A stretch of DNA of 64,000 nt from contig CM057147.1 of the NCBI GenBank assembly GCA_029964075.1, forward strand, positions 15,583,513-15,647,512. The letters are read 5' to 3'. Shown piece by piece: positions 25,901-34,900 of this stretch (positions within the stretch are counted from its first letter, which is position 1; every line of letters begins with the position of its first letter). The notes beneath the pieces are model-generated. The model had not been told where the DNA came from, searched no databases, and saw only the letters and a program-made list of their open reading frames with translations. The translations under genes and the position numbers were made by a program. This stretch comes from Patiria pectinifera (Eukaryota > Echinodermata > Asteroidea > Valvatida > Asterinidae).

Positions 25901-28900
25901 AGTTAATCATGGTCAGACTGACGTCATGATTTGACCATATACGGATGTTAGATTTTGGTCATGTTTTCAACGTCTAAAAAACTTTCAAAATCAATTATAA
26001 AATGCCCAAAATCTGACCATGAAATCTGACGTCAGATTAACGTCAATCAAACCAGTAGGATTGAAGTCACAACCCGACCATAAACAGACGTTATTATTTG
26101 GTCAGATTTCAACGTCTAAATAACTTACAAAATCAATCATTAAATGACCAAAATCTGACTATGAAATCTGACGTCAGTTTAACGTCAATCAAACCAGTAG
26201 GATTGACGTCACAACTCGACCATAAACAGACGTTATTATTTGGTCAGATTTCAACGTCTAAATAACTTACAAAATCAATCATCAAATGACCAAAATCTGA
26301 CCATGAAATTTGACGTCAGTTTAACGTCAATCAAACCAGTAGGATTGACGTCACAACTCGACCACAAACAGACGTTATTATTTGGTCAGATTTCGACGTC
26401 TAACTGACTTTCATAATCAATTATAAAAGGACCAAAATCCAACGTCAGAATTGGTCAGAATCAAACGTCGCTTGGACGTTAAACCGACCAAAAATGCCTG
26501 CTGGGTACATTATCAACATACATGAAGTCCTTTTGACACAATTTTCACCTCATGTAAAAAAAAACAACCAGAATTCCCCGTGAAGAACCCCATTGCATTC
26601 AATTTCAATAATTAAGTTTCCTACCCATTTTGAGTACCTTTCAAGTGATTTTGTTTTATTTACAGTAACACCAATACTATCAAAAGATTGACGAAGCACA
26701 TGCATTCATCAAGATAAGTGAGGGAATTTGCCAGTGCACGTGATATTACCTAGATTCCTTAAGGTAAAAAAAAAAGTCTCCGCTTTTTGGTATGGAGCTT
26801 GCCCAAAAAGTTTCTCGATCATTACCCCATCCAAAAAAAACATTAAAATTGTGCAGCAGCAGGATTCCAGTCAAACCAGTGAGTTTGGCGGTTTTGAGAC
26901 TTCATCTTTCATTGAAAAAAAAAAGTTTTCATTTTGCCGATGCGCATGGCTACGGTGACGCGCGCGCGTACCAGAAACCAGAGACTCTTTTTTTGGGCCT
27001 AAAGGTCAAAGCTGACGTGATGTGACCTGGATATATACACTGTACAGCAGCTAGGTCAAACAGCTCCTAATTGCAAAACAAAAGTCATCACGCCAGTGCA
27101 TTGTGACCAAGCACTTTGTCGCGGTCGCAACACCAAGTGAGGTATCAGGTGCACAAAGTCCACAGTTGATACGTCACTTCGTGGTGCGACCTACGACTTT
27201 TTGGTCATCCAAACATATCCCAAAGAGACACCAAGGCTTTCAGTATACGATAGGCTCTATGTTTAGAGCATGAGTAGTCCATTTTCATGAACATACTTGC
27301 CAAAAGCTTTCATTAAGGGTTTGCACTTCACTGGTATGGTTTTCAATAGCACTTCTTGTGGATCTAGATCTTTGATTATGAAACCTCAGCAAGCGTGCCT
27401 GAAAAGGGGTTCTCAGTGAATAACCGGTCAATTGCAAGGTTGCCGACAAATACTCTCGGAACGAGGGTTGTGACTCACTTTCTTACGGACGTACTCGACC
27501 GTTTGATGGGTGTGCATCAACTTGTAAGTGTTCTTGATCATGGCCAATTGGGGGTCATCTTCAGGAGGGTGCTACAAAAAAAGAGAGAAATTAGTCATTG
27601 GATTTGAATAAGCCAAGATCCAAAGATCACAACACAATTTAATCAACTCAAAATGAATTTACAGGTAAGGCGAAGTAAAAAATAAAAACATGTTTCTCGT
27701 CCCCGCCCGCTTCCTTTTTGGAGACTGCCTGAATTTGTTTATTATTTTTTATTTTTGAAAGATGCAGTAAAAAAAAAACACGAAAAAGTCCACAAATTCA
27801 TCGGAAAATAAATACAACATGTACCAATACCAATACAACTCTAAATGACACTGTAAAGATGTTCAGTTCTCTTGTCCAACTTGTCTTTCATTTTAAAAGT
27901 GTCTTTTAACAGTGAAAACACCAACGGTTGCAGGAAATTTCAAAATGGCGGCCATCTTGAAAAAAATAAAAAATAAAAAATAAAAAGCCCCTCTTCCTCC
28001 CTTTTTTCAAAAACCCGGACGAGAAACTGGTTTTTTTTTATTCGACCTAATAAACTCAAAATGTATTTCTGCAAAATTCCTCCAAACCTCCTGAAGGACT
28101 ATGTCAATTGACTTTGAATTGAAAATAACATATGCCTCTAACAATATGTGTGGGTCTTATCACTATATCACTAAACAATACACGGACCTTGAAACATCTA
28201 CTTATCTACAATGATGGGTCAAAAATAAATAGACGATAATAAAATGAAGGTACAAAATACACAGAGATTATATCTTGCATGTTATCAATATTTGTAGATG
28301 CATACAAAATAGGAATAAAGACCAAAGTACACTAACAAGCAATAGCTATAACACAATGGTCAAACCCTGCTCTCCTATCTGAATCAAAGTCATGTTAAAG
28401 GGAAGATACAACATTTGCAAACATCAAAAAACGAAATGATCAAATTATCATGAAATACCTTACTGGATTTTTAGGAAATGACAGTCTAAAAGCATCCTGT
28501 AAAGTTGTGGCTCCTGGTGTGCAGACATTTTCAAGAAAAACTGTATTTTTCCAACGCTGGTCAGCCGAACAGCGTTGGAGAAAACTGGATTTTTTTTTCA
28601 AAAAGTGCTCCTAAGTTTTCATATTTATTTCATCTGCATTTTCTTTGCAATTGTTCACACACCTGTGAAGCAAGTCAGTTTCCCAATACAATGTAGTTGT
28701 TATAACATACTAATCCCCCAAATCCATTTATTTCTGAAAATTAAAGCAAAAGCAAATTGTTGTTTTTGTACAAATGTACATTCCCTTTAAATTGGCATGA
28801 ACAAGTAAATCACAGTTTAACCCTCCTATGCAAACATACATTCTGTGCCAAGTTGTCCTGTCAGTCAAAATCAATAAAGTGACTGTTTTCAACAGTTAAG

Positions 28901-31900
28901 AGCTCCCAGCCTACTTAAAGCAGGATTGACTGGCTGCGACTGTTTATGTAACTTGATACAGCTATGTTTTGACTGTAGGTGATTGATAAGCCAGCTGACG
29001 TGTCTACCACTTGCCTGTTTTTGTCTGTTGACTGAATTTGCCTAGTCACAGTGCTTGCTTGATATTCCCAAAATGTATTCTTAATTAGAAAGACCTGCTC
29101 AGTCCTCTGAACTAGTTGTACCATTTTTTATTCCGTTTTTTTTGGTTTTAATTAGGGGGGGGAGTGGTTTACAATCTCAATTCCAGTGCCTACACAATTG
29201 ATGTGTACTGAAATAGGAAAGGTCGCACCCCCATAAAAATTCAAGAAATTATTTGGTAGGCCTACATTTTAGATTTCATGAGGGGCTTAAAAGAACCACA
29301 TACTTCGACAAACTGTCTAAACTTTTCAATCTCCTTCGCCGAGGGTTTGAAATCGGCTCCTTCAAACTGTTTCTCGTTGACATCGGGCCTGTAGATCTCT
29401 GATGGATCCAAGATGGTTACAGTTCCCTGTGGGTTGAAAAAATAGCAAAATGAAAACAGAAAGAGAGGTTTAATTGCCATGAATTTTTAATGAGAAATGC
29501 TGGGACCTGAACCTATAGGTCAACATGTAACTTTGCCTGCTGTTGCTAAATGCAGAGTTGCAGGTACCTCTCAATAATGCAATCAAATTTATTCTGCTAT
29601 AAAAATGTTGGGGATTGGTATTTAAATTGAATGCACAGGCATGAAAAGCCTGCAGGCACTTGAACAGATGGCTAATTAACATATATCATCATTGAAACAT
29701 AATTAACCAACAAATATACAGATTTGCTTGAGGTCTTTATTTATAGCAAATCAACTGTTGTTTTCTTAGTTCCAAACTGATTTTCATGTGTAAGCTGTTA
29801 GCTAGCTACTATTTTCCTATAGATCACAAATTTAGTCAATAAAAGTTCAGTAACCAGGCAAGCAAACTGGGAATTTAGAAAATACAAGGAATTCCAAACC
29901 ACACAAGACTTTGTACAGTGTTTTGTAATTTGTAATGGCATTCATGAGAAGTAAAAAAAACGAGGAAATCAGCGGATCCCAGGAAAAGTTGCATGCCTGA
30001 GTAACAGAGAGATTGCTAGTGTGCTCTCTAACAGCATCTCTCTGTATGCCAAGTTAAATAATACAAGTTAGAACTTATCGTTTTCATGCACAGAAGCCTA
30101 AAGAGAGCTAAAAACACGGGTTGCAAACAAATCTGTTACTTCCAATTGCCCTATGTTTTTCTTGTTGCCTTGCGTTTCAAGGGAATGGATTGATTGTGTA
30201 TGATTTGTGCACAAAGCACTTTACTGTCCATTGTATGCTAAAATTAATAACCCCGTAAGGACAAACTAATCTGGTCATGGCCAAAGCACCAAGCTTGCCA
30301 GGCATACATGTACTGTCCAGGTCAACAAACAGCCCTTTCATACAGCTTAAAGGGAATATACAACATTTGCAAACATCGAAAAATAAAACTATCAAGTTTT
30401 TACGAAATACCTTACTAGGATGTTGGTAAATGACAGTCTAAAGCATCCTGTAAAATTATGGCACCTGGTGTGAAGTCATTTTCAAGCAAATGGTATTTTT
30501 GTATTCATTTCCAACGGTGGTCGGCCGACCACCGTTGGAAAACTATTTTTTCAACTACTGCTCCAACTTTACACTTTTTCCAAATTTTGTTTGCTATTGG
30601 TTACATGTTTATGAACGGGTGCAGGCCAGCTAGACTGGTTCCCTTACCTTACAATTTTCCGGCATCTATAAATTGATCCATTTTATCTTTAGTGGAGTCA
30701 AGGACCCAGACTACTTGAACATTTTTGTTTTTCTTGGTTTTTCAAGCATTTTCAAACACAAAACTTCAAACATGTCAGTGTAACAATATTTGATCTATTA
30801 CTAACCCCTCAAATAGTTCATTCATGAAAATTACAGCAAAAGCCAATGATGTACTTTGTACATTCCCTTTAACTTGTATCCTTGGATGTCTGAAAAAATT
30901 GTCTGATGTTGGTCCATATCTTTATTTTGTGAAGGATTATGTGGGGGTGTGTCCAGGTGTACATGTATGGCTTTAGAATAGAGGACAGACACACAAAGGG
31001 AGAAGATCCGTTCAGTCCTTGAGCGTTGGGTCTTTTGTTGAAAACAGTCCTCGGTTGTACGGTTATGTGCTTTGTCTATGGGAGAGTGTTATATTACTGG
31101 GACAAAGGGAAAAACAAATCATTGTCCTCTGGGGTATAAAGATTCACGACTGTGCATATGAGTTTGTTTCTGCATTCAATAGGGGACGTTGAACAATAGA
31201 GGACAATCGGGTCCCCAATTTCTGAAGAAAACATATGTTGGGAGGTCTTCCTAAAAAGTTAAAGCATAAACAAAAGAGGGACACTATAAGGGGTCCCCGA
31301 TTGCAGGCAAATACGCACTTGCTTACAGCTAGGTTACAGCTAGGTACGACTGAGGACTTGGGGCAATGGGGTGTGTGTGCGATAACAATGGGCCCGACGC
31401 TGCCCAAGGGCCAGGGCACTTGTCCTCGGGAGAATTTCGTGTACAAACCTTATGGGAGCTATCGAGAAAAAGTTACAGTACAAACAAAAGTGAACAAAAG
31501 AAGGAAAGAGGCAGGTCCACAAGAGTACAGTAATTAAAACACGACTGGGTGAGTATGTAAACACCGGCAATCAATTACAAACAAAGGACTGAGGATTAGG
31601 GACAATAGGTGATCCACGATTGCCAGTGTTTACGAAGATGAATGAATGTGTAAACATCGGCAATCGTGGACCTACACGTAGGACAAAAGGGTTATTAGGG
31701 CACAAACAATACGTCCACGATTGACTGACGTTCACGATTGAAGTTCGTGTGAGCTGTTGCTAAAAAGTTAGAGTTCAAACAAAGGAATGAGGATTACGGA
31801 CAATAGCGGGTCCACGATTGCCGGTGTTTACATAGAAGTGTGTGTGAGCCTACCGGGGCATGCGTAAAATTTTACATCACGAATCAAACACTATCACTAG

Positions 31901-34900
31901 TTCACCAATGGTCCTTGCCCGAAGTTGCTGTTGTCTGCACATGAACTTTATCCAGTTTCAGACCAGAAATAATATAATGGAACAAAAGCTTGCTCATTTT
32001 CAAGTTTAGTTTGATTTAAACTTAGAAGTAATTAAAAACAAAAAGGAAAAGGTATACTTGACTCACTACCCATAGTATACTTTATAGATATTTGCAGGAG
32101 CCAGAAAAAAAGGAGGGTCAGTATGTATGACTCTAATTTTTTTGCCTAACGCCACCCATTTTGGAAAGGCTTCCATACCTGGACATCACTTGACACCCTG
32201 TGCAAAAACATATGAGACTGGTCTGAAAAAATCCAAGTGTTTTCTCAGTAAATGCTTCAATATGTTCCCTGCTAAATTTTGACTTTTTAGGACATGTTAT
32301 CACATTCTGATGGCTGATAGGTCAATACCTGAATACAGGGGAAAATTGGTGATGAAATTCTTCCCCCTAATCTATACTTCTAAGCAGAGTTGTGTGGTAA
32401 GTTTATGGTGAGACATTGGCCCAGGTTGGACAACGTCTTCATTGCATTACGACTGACGTCCAGAATTGTGCCAGCGCTGGGTTAAGAAAAGGCAAATATG
32501 TCCGCGGGGGCGTGTTTACCCAAAATAAACCGCAAGTTCTACGCTTTCATTGAAAACATTTTCAGTACGAACTCTCCGCGTGAAGACGTACACGTATGTA
32601 CACGCGCGTGCCGTTTGCTGCCATGGCGCTGCGCAGCGGCAGCATGCTAGGTGTGCATGCACGCACGAGCGTAATCTTCACACGGGAAGTTTGTACTGAA
32701 AATATTTTCAACGAAAGCGTGGAATTGCAGTTTATTTTCAGTAAACATGCTGCCTGCGAACATATCTGCCTTTTCTAAACCCAGCGCAGGCACAAATCTG
32801 GACACAAGGAATATGTAAGCGAAAGGGAAAAAGTTCCGTACTCGGACGTCAATTTATCTGCTGCCAAACATATTAATTGTCACCTCACCTTGTCATTTGA
32901 ACCAAGAGAAATCCAGGAAGCTGAGTAAAGGTGAAAAAAATTTACTCAAAATGTGTTTTTAGAGCACATTTTGGATGCATACGTCGTGCAGAACTAACTT
33001 GAAGCAGCCGGTCAAAACTGATTGTAGTGGCTGCGCTGAAAGACAGCGGTACGTTATACACGTGACATCAACAACCATGACGTCGCATGAGCCTGCCACT
33101 GATAGTGCAATACGTCATTATGAATATATATTTTCTCATGAATATTTAGTTTATTTCAATGGTACTTCAAATACGTCCAAAGATTGATTATTGCAACAGC
33201 GATCGTGCGCGGCCTAGCGGTTAAGAGACTCGTGTATCAAGCAAGTGTCAGAGGTTCGAATCCCGATGAAGTAACTGACTGATTAATAAATAGAAATTAA
33301 GGAAAGGAGAGGGTGAGAGTAGAGGAGGGAATGTGGAGGAATAACCATAAAAGATGTAACTTTTGGCGCTAGAAAATTAATTGAAAAAAGTAATGTCCGA
33401 GTACGGAATTTTTTCCAAGCGAAATTTCAGCTGCCTCCGTCAGGTAAAAATTCCTCCGTCAGGTAAAAATATGCAAAAATGTATTATTATTTTTTTCACT
33501 ATGGCAGGAGAGATTCATACCCTGGACTCCGTTGCGTGTACACTGCGGAGTCCAACCTCGGCTAGGTGAGACATGAAGAGTGTTCTCTGACCATAATGGG
33601 AAATGTTTCTCATTCTGAAATTCATGGTTTTTTTTCAACATATTAATTTATAAGTGGGATAAGTTGCACTCTGGTTCTACACAGTCATTCCTTTCTAAAT
33701 TCTATGCAACTTCCAAGCACGCCAAGTTTCTTCAAAGGCATATATTGCTAGACATGCTATACTCTCTGTAGCCCCATAAATGTGGCCTATTTACTGGACT
33801 GCCTCCGTAAACATAGGCCACACATCCACATGTACAAAAATCGTGTCGACTTTGCCAAATGTTGATTTTCACATTTAGGCTTAGTTTGTAGGATTTTTTT
33901 GCTTTAGAAGCATACTCACCCTCTTTATAGGCTAGTCAGAAAGTGCTGCCTTTTTCAGATGTCTAATTTTTGTGAAATTTCATGTTGAAATTTTGATACG
34001 CAAACGTGTAAAAATGAATCTGGAAATTTCACGAAAAATATACATATCTGAAAAAGGCAGCACTTTCTGATTAGCCTATAAAGAGGGTGAGTATGCTTCT
34101 TTTAGTTCTAAAGCAAAAAAAACCTACAAACTAAGCCTAAATGTGAAAATCAAAATTTGGCAAAGTCGACACGATTTTTGTACATGTGGATGTGTGGCCT
34201 ATGTTTGCGGAGGCAGTCCAGTAAATAGGCCACATTTATGGGGCTAGGAAAAAGTTCCATACTCGGATGTCAATTTATCTGCTACCAAACATATTAATTG
34301 TCACCTCACCTTGTCATTTGAACCAAGAGAAATCCAGGAAGCTGTGTACAGGTGAAAAAAATTTACTCAAAATGTGTTTTTAGAGCACATTTTGGATGCA
34401 TACATCGTGCAGAACTAACTTGAAGCAGCCGGTCAAAACTGATTGAAGTGGCTGAAAAGACAGCGGTACGTTATACACGTGACATCAACAACCATGACGT
34501 CGCATGAGCCTGCCAATGATAGTGCAATACGTCATTATGAATATTTATTTTCTCATGAATATTTAGTTTATTTCAATGGATACTTCAAATACGTCCAAAG
34601 ATTGATTATTGCAACAGCGATCGTGCGCGGCCTAGTGGTTAAGAGTCTCGTGTATCAAGCAGGCGTCAGAGGTTCGAATCCCGATGAAGTAACTGACTGA
34701 TTAATAAATAGAAATTAGGGAAAGGAGAGGGTGAGAGTAGAGGAGGGAAAGTGGAGGAATAACCATAAAAGATGTAACTTTTGGCGCTAGAAAATTAATT
34801 GAAAAAAGTGACGTCCGAGTACGGAAATTTTTCCTGGGGCTATACTCTCTGATGTTTCTGGAAAAAAATATTGATGAAAAATAATGCAGTCTTGACTATA

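Noticed and set aside
33205-33275. Functional tRNA gene (also at 34625-34695)
   Set aside because: Boxes present but no acceptor stem or clear anticodon arm, and the same sequence is duplicated inside a MITE.
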